DNA from: Piezodorus guildinii
Taxonomy: Eukaryota; Arthropoda; Insecta; Hemiptera; Pentatomidae
NCBI GenBank assembly: GCA_023052935.1
Contig: CM041292.1
Coordinates: forward strand, 147,250,439 to 147,314,438
DNA length: 64,000 nucleotides
Reading direction: 5' to 3'
In this document: piece after piece, positions 33,389-45,477 of the stretch
How the letters are laid out: every line of letters starts with the position of its first letter
Position numbering within the stretch: position 1 is the stretch's first letter
Notes under the pieces: generated by a model
Databases searched by the model: none
Told to the model about the DNA's origin: nothing
What the model saw: the letters and a program-made list of their open reading frames with translations, nothing else
Made by a program: the position numbers and the translations under genes

Positions 33389-34196
33389 ATATTATACTTT
33401 CTAAGTTCTTCATTTTATTAGTTAACTTAATACCAAAAATGTGGAGCTATTTTTCCCATACTGAACCGCTGCATGCATTCACCGTTTACTTGTCTTTCAG
33501 TTGTTTTTTTTTTTGATAAAAAATAAAATGATTTTTTTTTTTATCTATTGGTCTTTAAAGAATAAAAGGCTGCTCCATTTATTGACAGGACAATGTAAAA
33601 AAAGAAGACTTTTTTCTTCTCAGCTTTCAAGTGTCGGTGTGAAGTGAATAGAACCGCTGGTGAGTATCGGTTACAAGGGTAAAAAAAAACAATTCAGTGA
33701 CACGAGGCACTATAAAGATAGTGCATAGGCTTCGAAATAATTAATTTTTAGCGATTTCATTCTTCGGGCCTTCTTCGAAATATGTTTTATGTAGAAAAAA
33801 AAAAATAGTAAAAAGATTAAAAAATATCAGAATTATTGATTTTTAGTGCTCACCATCCTCAAAAGTAAGTTTGTTTCCTGTGCATTTTACCTATTACTTA
33901 CGGTTTTCCTCATTACAGTAACCCTGCAATGGGTGCATTTATTTCTACTCGTACTATCTTGCGATACAACGCGTATTTTTATTACATAATATAAATTATG
34001 TTACAGAACATAATTTATAATTTACCTATTACTTATTTTTTTCAAAAATCACCCAACTTTTACATGAATAATTCTTACAGTAATTATTCAGATAAAAGAA
34101 ATAATATGAATATATGTAATAAAATAAAAAAAAAAAAAAATGATTCCAGCTTTAGCTTTATTGTTACGGTACTATTTTTTTTTATTGGATATAATT
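33389..34196. other. No gene recognised
   Basis: AT-rich with homopolymer runs. Confidence 0.5.
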
Positions 34197-34790
34197 AGTT
34201 GACCGTTGAGAATTACAAGAAGGATTTCATCCGAGTGGCGGTCAATGAATGAAACAATTAGGTAGTTTCAACCATTTATTTTCTGGCAACTTTTTGACCC
34301 CCATTGTGGTTCATTACCAAGGGTAAAAAGATTGAAAAGAGATAAATTTACAATAAGATATATATACTATTAATAAAAAATATTGAGCTGGTCTAAAAAA
34401 TAGTCAATATTAAACATAAAAAGAAATTAGATTTGTAAAAAAATCGATTAATTAAATTACAATGACTAAGGTATAATAATGAAAGGGATATACAGAGCAG
34501 ATAATGAAAAGAGATAATGGACAAAGCTATAAAAAATTACATGAAATAAGAAACATTGAAATATGGAATAGAGTGGAGATACGTACCGTATTATAGGTGA
34601 TTGGAAACTATATTGTTTAAAATATTATATTTAATCTTATTGTAAATGTATCTCTTTTGTAGCTTTTTAGCCCTGATTATGACCCAGAATGGGGATCGAA
34701 ACGTTGGCAGAAAATAAATGGTTGAAACTACCTAATGTGTTTCATTCATTGACCGCCAACACGGATTATTCCTTCTAGTATTTTTTTTAT
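34197..34790 (+). mobile_element. Penelope-like palindromic element with hammerhead-like core
   Basis: Bases about 34222-34330 (GGCGGTCAATGAATGAAAC, TAGGTAGTTTCAACCATTTA) are the inverted copy of 34675-34770. The inner parts also pair (ATAAATTTACAATAAGAT near 34345 with ATCTTATTGTAAATGTATCT near 34635), giving a foldback of about 590 bp. The right arm has AGCCCTGATTATGACCC, a GGGG strand and TCGAAACGTTGGC, the layout of a minimal hammerhead ribozyme with one core substitution. Inverted terminal pseudo-LTR copies and hammerheads are known from Penelope-like elements. No reverse transcriptase is present. Confidence 0.6.
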
Positions 34791-34974
34791 TATTTAAAAT
34801 AATGAGATAAGAAAGAAGAAGAAATATTACACAACAAAAAATAAAATTTTCCGAAAACGATGGTGTTGGAACAGAATGAAAAATTAATGAATTGACAACA
34901 AAAATATACATTTAAACGGTAAACAGTTTTCTTATTTTCTTCATTCAAAATTTAATACTTAGAATTGAAATGTC

Positions 34975-35200
34975 ATAATTGTTAAGCGTCAGTTTGGAAT
35001 GACAGGAAGTATGGATTTGAATGAGAATAGAGAAGCAGCTTGGTGGATATGGGTAGGTAGAGAATTCCAGAGGGTAGTAGAGCGGACAGTAAAGAAACGA
35101 ATAAAAAGAACGTAAAGGTCAGAATGGCGTGATCTTTTTTCAAGAGAGTTCAAATTACTGAGGATGTTATTTGAAGGAGACTATCGAATGATTGAGTGGT
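34975..35200 (-). pseudogene. Non-LTR reverse transcriptase polyprotein C-terminus (family C relic)
   Basis: On the minus strand the reading frame gives SLEKRSRHSDLYVLFIRFF, then VRSTTLWNSLPTHIHQAAS and LFSFKSILPVIPN. The LWNSLP motif followed by a SL..FK segment is a hallmark of the extreme C-terminus of CR1/L2/Jockey-type ORF2 proteins. The part runs only about 70 codons; reverse transcriptase domains proper are missing. Related relics stand at 275-1075, 55110-55770 and 59800-60346. Confidence 0.75.
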
Positions 35201-35697
35201 CATTTAGGATTATTTTTATTATTTATTATTATTATTTTATTTCTACAGTTTTTTAAAATAGTAACGAACTTATTTTATTTGATCATATTTCTGCATTTTA
35301 TTGCTACTATGCTTCTAAAATATTTTCATAGTTATTCACTAATTCGGGACATAAAAGTTCGAGAATCTTATACCATATGTAACTTGTAGATTGTGAATGA
35401 AAAACGTAAGACAATTAAAACTTATTTTACTTGCATATGTGTAAAAGCTTATTATACAGTAATTTTAAAACAAAAAAGAAAAGAGAATTATATACTGGCC
35501 TTGTAATAGTGACACAGTTCAAAGTAATTATTTATTCTGTCATAAAAAAAATAAATAAAAAAACTATAATTGAAATAAATAACACAATATAAATATTAAC
35601 GTAACAATTATAATTTTCAATTGTGGATAAAGAATAATTGTAGTAACGAAGACAATAGCAAACTAATATGCATAATCCATCAATAAGGTAATTATTT
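35201..35697. other. AT-rich, no gene recognised
   Basis: Only hydrophobic, low-complexity chance frames. Confidence 0.45.
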
Positions 35698-35850
35698 TCA
35701 CCGCAGTGTGTTAATAAAATCATTGTAATCCTAAGAGTTTTTGATCCAACCAATATTAATAATAAAATAGTTGTTGATCTCACCGCAGTGTGTTAATAAA
35801 ATCATTGTTATCCTAAGAGTTGTTGATCTAACCAATAATAATAAAATATC
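35698..35850. repeat. 82-bp tandem duplication (two copies)
   Basis: TCACCGCAGTGTGTTAATAA starts at 35698 and again at 35780. The copies share ATCATTGT, ATCCTAAGAGTT and TTGATC, then AACCAATA, with a few substitutions and a 5-base gap. Confidence 0.9.
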
Positions 35851-36281
35851 TATAACAGTTTATTACTAAATCAGAAAAAAAAAAAAAAAATTAGTCGAAA
35901 TCTATTTCATTTATATTAGCACTATTTTAGCTGTTCAAGTTATATCCTTACAGTATTTCTATAGAAGCGCAAATATGAATATCCAATTCAAGTAAAATAG
36001 TCAGTGAGTGTGTATCGAATTTTCAATAGCGCACGCGCCGTTATAAACATAAAACAATATTCTTCTCCACTCTTAATTGGAATAAGGATTGTCTAAAGAC
36101 TTAGCATGATTTTATCTTTATTATTAAATGCATGAGTCTTTCGAGTTTTTATTAGTATTTTTTTTGTAATACCTTAGGTTTTCATAGATTTTTGCATTGA
36201 ATATTGCATTTTCAAGTTTCATGGTCTAAATACTATAAATATATAATTTAAATAAAAACGAATGAATTAAATAAAGATTAG

Positions 36282-36302
36282 GTAAATAAGTTTCGTTTTA
36301 AA

Positions 36303-36360
<58 letters not shown>

Positions 36361-36378
36361 TTTAAAACGAAACATATT

Positions 36379-36384
<6 letters not shown>
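36282..36384. repeat. Palindrome centred on a (TA)n tract
   Basis: GTTTCGTTTTAAAGTATATA on the left is mirrored exactly by its reverse complement on the right (about 36355-36374), around a self-complementary (TA)n of about 55 bases. A second (TA)n follows at 36383-36431. Confidence 0.9.

Positions 36385-36431
<47 letters not shown>
36383..36431. repeat. (TA)n microsatellite
   Basis: About 49 bases of TA dinucleotides next to the palindrome. Confidence 0.9.
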
Positions 36432-36434
<3 letters not shown>

Positions 36435-36732
36435 ATTCTTAAAGAAAGTAGACTTTAGACGATTCTAAAATAGTAGTTTATTATTGATAACAATATACAA
36501 AAGTAGATACATACAAACAGAATGAACATATAAACAACTTACCTAAAATAGTAGAATTGAATAAAAAGTCCCTTTCTACTCTATCTAGAAGCTAACAGTC
36601 AGAGATCACATGAAACCTACCCAATCTTTAAAAACACATGTGATCTACTTTGTCACTATGATAAATTGCGACACTATCTACAACTAAATTATGATTATAA
36701 TTTACATATATATATATTTTTTTTTTTTTATT

Positions 36733-36955
36733 TATTTAACTTCACTTTATGCTAATGTGGCAAATCCGACGATGCTACAGTGGGAGTCCTATTTTTGCCT
36801 ATTCAGGTTTAGTACCTGACATCGCGCAGGATCGGAGCCACCTCCTGAGGACGGCATCACTAAGGATATTTTACTCCCATTAAAAAATCCTAGGACCTCC
36901 TGCGGGTTTGAACCCGTGACCTTTGGCATAGGTTGTTATGCTATAGGTGATCCCT
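36733..36955 (-). mobile_element. tRNA-derived SINE (SINE-1), internally deleted
   Basis: The reverse strand shows the tail side (TTTAACTTCACTTTATGC), body (GACATCGCGCAGGATCGG, GAGGACGGCATCAC), hairpin and B box (GGGTTTGAACCCGTGACC near 36904). Compared with the 26.8-kb copy it lacks about 15 bases after CAGGTTTA, about 20 bases in the body and part of the head. Confidence 0.85.
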
Positions 36956-36961
36956 AATGTA

Positions 36962-37262
36962 TATATTTTAGAAATAAATATGAGATAAATATTTTTTCTT
37001 TCGACACACTTAGTAGTACTATTGTTAGTTCATTTTTCTTCCGATTTGAAGAAATTTTATGTTTTTATTACTTCTACAGTAAAAAATGTTGATAGACTTG
37101 TTAATAAGAAATTCTCTCAAAGTGTTCCTTCTCCTGATATCAAATTTATCTGATAATAAACAAGGAATTCGCCCAAAATGTGATGAATTGAATATTAAGA
37201 AGAAAAGGATGAAATATTTAATTAACTTGCAAACATATAAATAAAAGCTCTAATAGAAATAA
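36962..37262. other. AT-rich, no gene recognised
   Basis: Nothing identified. Confidence 0.45.
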
Positions 37263-39029
37263 AAATATGGTGCGGGCAACACACGACTTTCAATTACCTC
37301 CATTTTTAAAATCAATGAAAGAATTTTCAAATACGGTTAGAGATAAAAAAATACGTGAAACTATTAAAGAATTAATTAAATTGAATTTACATAGAAACAT
37401 GTGTTTCATTAAAAAATCTATTATATATTATCTAAAACAATTACTTAGTTTTATCGGCTTTTTAGCACTCTCTATTAACTTTTAAAAGCTTGTGTATGAC
37501 ATAATATTTTTTCTAAAATCTTTAGCTTTCCAACGGTGTATCATACATGTAAATTACTGTTCTTATGTTCTAAAACGAAAAATTGCATTAAAAAAATATA
37601 TTTTCTCCTTTAGTTGGGTATCGTATTCATTCAATTTATATATTTACCTGTTTTTCATCAGTAGTAACAAGATAATATAGTTATTTTTATAGAATCGACA
37701 AAATTAAAGGTACTTTAGAGAAAGAAAATTTAAAATATCGGCATTTAAGCCCTGTCAGACTATTTTAATCGGAATGAAACCTAAATGATATTAAGGCCCA
37801 TTAAAATTTACATCGATATAATGAGTTTAATCAGAATCGTCGGAACCGTTTTCGAAAAAATCGAAAAAAGTTGCAAAATGCATGGTATAAAGTGGCTCTT
37901 CTGGTAAGCTTATTACTTTCACTTACTATATATAGTAAAGGGAAGTATTGCGGTCGTGAAAATTTTCTAATTCCAGTTTTCAACGGAAATACACGTTTTA
38001 GGGTCCCCTGAGTCCAAATAACCAAGTCCCGCAAAAAGGTGTGTGTGTGTGTGTGTGTGTGTGGTAACTCCCGGGCGGAAACGGTAAGTCCTATGAAACT
38101 GAAATTTCATATTTAAGACAACTATACGCCCGAGACGTGACAAAACTTTTTCATCAAAATGAGCTTACCAGAAGAGGCACTTTATACCATGCATTTTGCA
38201 CCTTTTTTCGATTTTCTCGAAAACGGTTACGACGATTTTGATTAAACTCGCTATATCGATGTAAAATTTAACGGGCTTTAATATCAGGTAGGTTTTATTT
38301 GGATAAAAATGGTCTGACAGGGCTTAAATGCCGATATTTTAAATTTTCTTCCTCTAAAGTACCTTTAATTTTGTAGATTCAATAATAATAACTATTATCT
38401 TGTCAACGCTGATTAAAACAGGTAAATACCGAACTAAAGAAGTAAACAGAAAAAATATTTTTTTAATGCAATTTTTCGTTTTCGAACATAAGAGCAGTAA
38501 TATACATGTATGATATACCGTTATAAAGCTAAAGATTTTAGAAAAAATATCATCTCATACACAAGCTTTTAGAAGTTAATAGAGAGTGATGAGAAGAAGA
38601 TAAAACTAACTGATTACTTTAGATAATAATATAATAGATTTTTTAATAAAACACATGTTTCTATATAAATTCAATTACATTAATTTCTTAGCAGTTTCAC
38701 GTATTTTTATCTCTAACTGTATTTGAAAATTCTTTCATTAATTTTAAAAATCGAGGTAAGTGAAAGTGTGTTGCCCGCACCAGATTTTTTTGATGAAGGT
38801 TTTGTAACGTCTCGGCCGTATATTGTCTTAAATATGGAATTTCAGTTTCACAGGACACCGTTTCCGCTAGGGAGTTACCATACACACACACACAGACCTT
38901 TTTGCGGGACTTGGTTAATTGGACTCAGGCTACCCTAAAATGTGTATTTCCGTTGAAAACTGGAATTCGAAAATTTTCATGATCGCAATACTTTCCCTAA
39001 CTATATATAGTAGGTGAAAGTAAAAATTA
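37263..39029. mobile_element. Two RC elements nested in opposite orientation
   Basis: Order of blocks: 37263-37912 is the head-side part of a plus-oriented RC element (GGTGCGGGCAACACACGACT to CTTCTGGTAAGCT). 37916-38787 is a complete minus-oriented RC element (TACTTTCACTTACTATATATA to TGTTGCCCGCACCAGATTT), with a (GT)n at 38040-38062. 38790-39029 is the rest of the plus element (GATGAAGGTTTTGTAACGTC to TAGGTGAAAGTAAAAA, with a (CA)n at 38882-38896). The split lies where the 15.28-kb copy reads GTAAGCTCATTTTGATG, that is, within a T-run. Confidence 0.85.
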
Positions 39030-40544
39030 TATGTTGTTCGTTATTGATACATCCAGATATTTTTTGGAGATTTTATAAGTTGTTATTATTATTTATTTAT
39101 TTTTATTTGTAAAATACAATTTTAGAATAAACTTTAATTTTCAAAGAAACTAAGTGAAAAGATGTATTAATAATACTTCGTATTAGCATCCCCAGGTGAA
39201 AAAGGTTTTATGTGTCTTAGTAATAATAAATATAAGTTCGTCGATACGTTTTACAGTTCAAGTTAAGTATTTTTTTTTTTAAATAACTTTCCCATCCTTC
39301 AGTAAGTTGTTCTTATGACTTTTTTTCAAATATACGTCTTGTTTAATTCTATCGGAACTTTATTTTTTTTTATTTAGAAGAATACGTGTTTATATAGGTT
39401 TTTAAAAAAGGCGCATTTTTTACAAATTTAAAAAGACCAGCGAGAAAAATACAAGTAATTATATTAGTAATTTATGTTTTAATTTATCATTATCTGTTGT
39501 GATGAAAATTGTTGGTGCATTTAAATATAATTATGTATAACAATAGAACTCTTAATAAGTAAAGAAATGGTGAATTTTTAATACAAATTCATTACGAAAG
39601 GAACATGCAACCGTTTACAGGCTTAGACTTAGTCAATTTCTGCACTTACTAAGCTGGAAAATCGGCAATTATCGCCAGTTAGCCAACACGATCTCATTTC
39701 ATTACCAGAAAATATCTTAGATCAATGTTGAATAGCAAAACGATTCTAGATTATTAATTTTGTTAATTATTCATATTTGGAACAAATAATAATGTATAGA
39801 TTGGTTGAGATTTCTGAACAAACTTTGTTCGCAGATACTAGCATAGCAAAGTAACTTTTCATTATATGACTGTACATTTTCTCAAGTAAATCACTCATTT
39901 CCAAATCAAACTCATACTATCCAATTTACCCTTATATTATATTTGATTATAGTTGGTAAATTAGTTAAAACAATGCGGGTTCTAAAATATTAAAATTAGT
40001 GTGTGAATTTGAATTATTCATACTAAGAATGGTAATTATACTGAATATGTAAAAATGTGTTATTGAAGAAAATAATCACCATAAATTATAACTTTAAAAA
40101 TATATATCTTGTAATAGTTCAGCGACCAGAACGTAGAAGTTATGCGATCTTTAAATTAGGTGTGGTACCTTGTTAATACAATTCTGTTCACAATTATAAA
40201 CGCTCGTTAGAGATTTTTTGTTCTTTGTTTTTCGAAGAAATTTTTGTTCACAAAAATAAGTACAAGCTTAGCTTTGCATGAATTACTTTTGTATGTTGTT
40301 TTGCTGTTCTATGTCGTTGATCTAATGCAAGAAAACAGCGTGGTAAGCTCTTCATTTATTGTTTATTGGGTAAAATCTTACTTCAGACATTGTGGCAATT
40401 TATGGAAATTTACTATATATCTTATTTTTATTTTAATTTAAATGATTATATCGGATATTTATTCATGGAACATCTGATGATATTATAACAAATAGGCCAT
40501 AAATTATTGTACTTTTCGCACCTGTATTTTAGACTATTTTAATA
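39030..40544. other. No gene recognised
   Basis: AT-rich. Short chance ORFs only. Confidence 0.5.
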
Positions 40545-41985
40545 CTTTTTTTTAATATTTATTGCTTTATTGAGAAATAATTAATTAAATAGTTAAAAGA
40601 ATTCATTCATTCCATATGTACAAAGTAAAAAAAAAACAAATAATAAAATAAAATAAGTTAAATTAAATAACAAAAGCAAAAAAATATATTAAAAAAAAAA
40701 GTAAATGAAATAAAATAATTATAATCTTGACCACATTCATATCTATATACAATATTTACATACTGCCCCTGGGAACTCCAAATCGAACCTCTGGATCCAA
40801 AAATGGATGCCGAGGCACAATGTCAGGAGATCCCAGCGCCTCTCAGTCAGCCGCGTCAGTGGAGGCTGAGTGAGGGTACTAGAGCCTTCACACTCTCAGA
40901 CATGTGTGGAGAAGTTGGCCATTGTTAGCACTCCAGTTGCTTATTTATAAGAGATCTCTCGGCCAGTGCCGCCTTAACCTACGAGGAGAGTTGTAAGGAT
41001 GGTTGGTACTAGATAGGGATTGTGCTAGAGGATTAGGAAGAAGAGTAAGTTTCTGGTGGAAGGTAGAGAATTTGGATGGGATGAGATCTAGGACATAAGG
41101 GATCTTGAGGTCATGATGTAAGGTTTTGTTTGTAACAAAATAGGGAGAATTGACTATTGTTCTAAGGACTTTGGACTGAAAGGATTGGATACATTTGATG
41201 TTCGAAAATTCAGTAGTACCCCATAGTTCAATTCCGTAGGTCCACATAGGTTTGAGAATTGTCTTGGAAATTAATAATTTGTTTCCAATGGAAAGTTGTG
41301 ATGCTCTGTTCAGTAGTCTATATACTGTACGTATCTTCTGTTGAGCTCTTGTCTTTTAAGTCGAGTATGTGGGTTGCAGGTCAGTCTTTTGTCTAGTAGG
41401 AAACCCAAATACCGGACTGTGTCGGAACAGGGAAGGGGTAAAGAGTTGAAATGAACTTGTGGACAGGATTTACGTCGGAGGGTGAAGGTGACGTGCTTAC
41501 TTTTGGATTGATTGAGTTTGGTACGCCAATTGTCGCACCAATGTTCAATCAAGGAGAGTGTCTTTGTAGATGGGAAGATGCAGTTATGAGTCACAATGGG
41601 TTGATAGAACGGCAATATCATCGGCAGAAGATGCTAGGATGGTATCAGGATCTGAAGGTACGTGTATACCACGTATATAAGCTGTAAACAAGATATAGAG
41701 GACTGGACCTAGGACGCTTCCTTGTGGTACACCAGCTTCGATTTGGTAACAAGTGGAGAACTCTGAACCACAGCGGACTTTGAAGGAACGGTTAGAGAGA
41801 TATGATCTTAGGATTAGATATAAGGATTGGGGTAATTGGGATTTTAGTTTGAAAAGCAAGCCATCGTGCCAGACCCGGTCGAATGCCTGAGCAATGTCCA
41901 GGTAGGCACCGGTACAGTATTGTTTGTTTTTAAGTGCAGAGGATATATGGTCAACCACTCTATAGGATGAGGTATTGTTGGATGG
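40545..41985 (-). pseudogene. 5'-truncated, diverged Jockey-type LINE (family A relative)
   Basis: On the minus strand, from 41985 down, the frames give reverse-transcriptase pieces: VVDHISSALKN (written here from GTT), AYLDIAQAFDRVWHDGLLFK and GVPQGSVLGPVLYILF. Next come SSADD where the active site FADD is expected, KSKHVTFTLRRKSCPQVHF, VRYLGFLLDKRLTCNPHTRL, and the C-terminal YGIELWGTTEFSNIK and SKVLRTIVNSPYF. The sequence is broken over several frames with a Phe-to-Ser change beside the catalytic aspartates. The 3' UTR runs to about 40545, with TTTATTGAGAAAT matching the family A terminus. It is similar to, but clearly diverged from, 31430-32910, so it is an older insertion or a sister subfamily. 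Confidence 0.85.
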
Positions 41986-43619
41986 TTAACCAGGATTTAG
42001 AAAGAGGATAATTTTAATACTATCCATTTTTAGCTCATTCTAAGGTGTTTTCTTTTATTGATAAAAATTAATTGATCTGAAAAGTTCAAACCATTTCTAA
42101 AGCTCCTTAAGAAAAATCTAAATAAAATTGCAGTCTTCGCTGGTTAAAAGGATCATTATGAATATGAATATATTACTAATTTATTCAAAGATCTTATGAA
42201 AAATGGTAGTATTTTAAAAAAAATAAATATGCAATTTTTTCTTAGACAAAACACACGAAATTCGTATTTATTATTTATCTAAACTGAACAAAACCATGGA
42301 AAGTATATTTATTTTTCATTTTAAAAAATTATTATTTCGTTTAAGAAGGTGTTGAAATACAGATTACAGACCCAACAATTTGGTTTGAAGTAACGGTTAA
42401 ATTATTTACAATAACAATCTTGAAAAGAGCACTAAATAGAAGTTATTGTAATATTGAAATTTACACTGATATTGATGAAATGATGAAACATTGAGTAATT
42501 TCACAAAATGTTCATGTATGTTGTACGTATGGTATATATAGTAATAAGTATATAATAATAAATAATCTTTCTGTATAATAATATTTTGTAATAAGGACAT
42601 ACACATCAAATAATTTGCTAAGTCATTTTATTATATTAACAGTTACTAGTTAATTCCAATATATAGCTTAAGTTGTTTTAATTTATGATTTTTCTTGATC
42701 TTAGCCGTCTCTAGATTTTTTTTTTTTAATTTCTAATTTCTTTGGAACATGATTGACCCTGTTCCTCTTATATAATAAAAATATGAAGTTATTCCAACTA
42801 ATGTAGCAGTGTACATGAGTTGGTTGTAAAATTAGAGCTACAGATTGAATAAAATATTTTCTACGTAGAAATCAACAAAAGGCATACCTAGATGTCAACA
42901 GGAAAGTTCCTTAATTTCATGTTACTAATTGTTAATTCTTAAAAAAAAAAAAACATAAGTACAGCTGAAAATATGAATTTTTCTAATATGCGACCTTCTC
43001 TGGTAGAAAATAAATTTTCCATTTGCTTATAATAGATTTGCAGAATAGCTAGTTAAAATATTAAATACATTTTTTGTACCGATTGAAGAATATTTTTCGA
43101 AAAGTATTAGCAAACATATAGTTCCAAGAATGCCAAGAAATTGTAGTGCAATATTATATCTCGAACTTTTTGAAGCTTATATTTTGCCCTATATAATTGA
43201 GAAAGCATTACCAAGACTGTTATGCTAGAGAAAAAGTACCACAGAAACAAATTTCTTTGTTAAATGACAATTTTTTTTTTTTTTTATTATGATGGAATTC
43301 AATAAATATTAACTTTGAACGTTAAGTCTATGAATATATTAAATAAGGTTTAACTTTTTTTACTTCAATATCTTAACAAAATAATCAAAATTTAAGGATT
43401 ATCGATTGAAGTGATCCAACGGATTTACTTCATAATATTTCAAGTCTTAAAATCTCTTCATACTAAAAATAAATAAACCGATTATATTAGAAATAAGCAA
43501 ATGCTTTCAGTAGCTAATTTTGTATACTTGTTTAATTATCAATATCATAAGAGCTTAAATACTATAATAATTTAGGGATAATAGTTAATTTTAAAACCAA
43601 GTAAATACTCATAGTAACT
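41986..43619. other. AT-rich, no gene recognised
   Basis: Nothing identified beyond homopolymer runs. Confidence 0.5.
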
Positions 43620-43737
43620 AGAGTGCTGCCAATGGGCAGTTTCTCTTCATGTTTTTTCATGTGTATTATCATTGTAGTATATTTACTTTATGTATGAACA
43701 TACAGTTGTAAATTTCAATAAATGAATTAATAAAACA
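43620..43737 (+). mobile_element. Non-LTR 3' tail fragment (family B)
   Basis: GGGCAGTTTCTCTTCATG through ACAGTTGTAAATTTCAATAA and AATTAATAAA matches the reverse complement of 63371-63480, the 3' end of the LINE at the right edge of the window. No coding sequence remains. Confidence 0.65.
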
Positions 43738-44734
43738 CTCATAGCAGGTAAAACGGGTTCAGATGCTTTACTGACTTGGTTTTACTTTGGAAGCTATAAA
43801 CTTTTTTTTACGAAAGTATTCTTGCAGATTGATTAAAAAAAAAATAGATTTGAATCATCAAATGGAGATTTCCATATGTAAAGACATTTTTCTTTTTAAT
43901 AGACAGTATTGGTATATTTAATTTTGTTTTTAATTAGTTGAAAACACACAACATAGACTGAAAATCATCCTACTATTTACTTTAAATATAAAATCTTAAC
44001 TGAACTGATATCTTTATATATCCTTTTTTAAACACGAAAAATGTGAAAAAAATTAAGCACCTAATACTTATTTATGCATTTTACTTGATAAAGTTCTGAG
44101 TAAGTTTATAGACTTTTTTTTTTTTTTCATAGACATTATTAGTATATTTAATTTTTTAATTTTTTTTTTTTTATATTAGTTGAAAACACCCAACTTAGAC
44201 TGATATTCTATTCATGCTATTCATCATGCTTCATGTAAATGCTATTCACTTTAACAATAAAATCTTAACTGAGCTGAAATCTTTGTATATCCTATATTAA
44301 ACTTACCGATACATTTACCAGTACTGTTAAAATAATTTAAGCACCTAGTACTTATTTTATGTATTTTACCTGAAACAGCTCTAATACATGATTTATTGAC
44401 AAGTTGACAAACGAATTAAAAAATATTATTCCTGTTTGCTTTGTCACATAACCTTCCTTTTTACAAGAAATCAATCATGCAAGTTTAAGCTATACAAAAA
44501 AAAAAAAAAAAAAAAAGTGCAAGGTCCATATCGTTTCAATATATGCACATTTCTGTTCTGTTACGTTGTTCGAAAAATCCGTGAAATTCACCTGTCGCAC
44601 ATGACAAACGTATTCTTTGAAGATTTTTATCAAATATTTTAAACGTTACTTGCATGTTTTCCAAGGGCAGGTGCGATACCGTGTTTCCCAGCCTTATTTT
44701 CCAGTTTGTTACAGAACTGCAACAAAAAAACAGA
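43738..44734. other. No gene recognised
   Basis: AT-rich. Two similar segments near 43870-44000 and 44130-44290 (ATAGACA.TATT.GTATATTTA, TAGTTGAAAACAC.CAAC, AAAATCTTAACTGA) indicate an old local duplication of about 260-bp spacing. A-run at 44497-44517. Confidence 0.45.
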
Positions 44735-45019
44735 TCAGGCATGGAGTACCCGGAACAGGCGTGTGCAAGACAGGGCAGCCTTCAGAACCCGAGTGTGTGC
44801 GTTCTTGACCCCGGCTAACCGATAAGGATACGGTTCTGCCTTGATAACCATCGATAACTCACCCACATTTTTTAATCTCTCTTGAGGCGATACGTCATAG
44901 CCTATGATGTTATTAGTAAATACTCTGAGAAGGGAAAGCTTCGGCTCACGTTTAGCCAATCGTTTTCTTTCCAAATCAAGGTCATGTACTTGACCGTTGT
45001 TTAAAGGTTCGTTTAGCAA
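44735..45019 (-). CDS. Unrecognised coding-like stretch (possible exon)
   Basis: A 94-codon ATG-initiated frame starts MLNEPLNNGQVHDLDLERKR. It has an unusually normal amino-acid composition for this window, a charged middle part (KRLAKREPKLSLLR) and a higher GC content than its surroundings. I recognise no domain. On the minus strand a GTGAGT at about 44860-44865 could act as a splice donor after RLKNV, in which case only the N-terminal half would be coding. No convincing splice acceptor was found. It could be a host exon, a degenerate element ORF, or chance. Confidence 0.25.
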   Translation of the reverse strand: MLNEPLNNGQVHDLDLERKRLAKREPKLSLLRVFTNNIIGYDVSPQERLKNVGELSMVIKAEPYPYRLAGVKNAHTRVLKAALSCTRLFRVLHA

Positions 45020-45042
45020 TATGATCGGGTAGATTTATATGA

Positions 45043-45441
45043 TGAACTTTAAAATAGATAGTTCCTAACATGGTTCTATTGTTTTTTATCTATTCAAAGA
45101 ATGTAGTTGAACAAATATCTATGTAGTTCTATTCGATCATGAGCTATAACTTCGTACATATCTAGTTAATCTTCCGTTATCTTTTGCACCTTTCCTCTTG
45201 TGGCTTTTCAAGGGGACTCTTTCTATGTCGAGGTTTATACAATGAAATTTGAGATAGATTGTTGTTCCTAAAAGGGTTGTATTATTTTTATTTATTAACT
45301 GAATGCAGTCAAACAAGTACCATTTAATTCTACTCGATCATGGACTCGAACTTCGTTCACCTCTAGTTAATATTCCGTTATCTCCTGCACTATCGCTGTT
45401 TTGGCTTTTCAAGGGAGGCTCTTCCTCTTTGGAGGTTAAAA
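45043..45441. repeat. Tandem duplication, ~195-bp period, two diverged copies
   Basis: Shared blocks in order: GTTCCTAA, TATCTATTCAAAGAATG against TATTTATTAACTGAATG, TCTA.TCGATCATG, AACTTCGT, CTAGTTAAT.TTCCGTTATC and TGGCTTTTCAAGGG. Non-coding. Confidence 0.75.
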
Positions 45442-45477
45442 TATACTTGGTTTTCCACTTTTAGGCCTTTTTCATAA

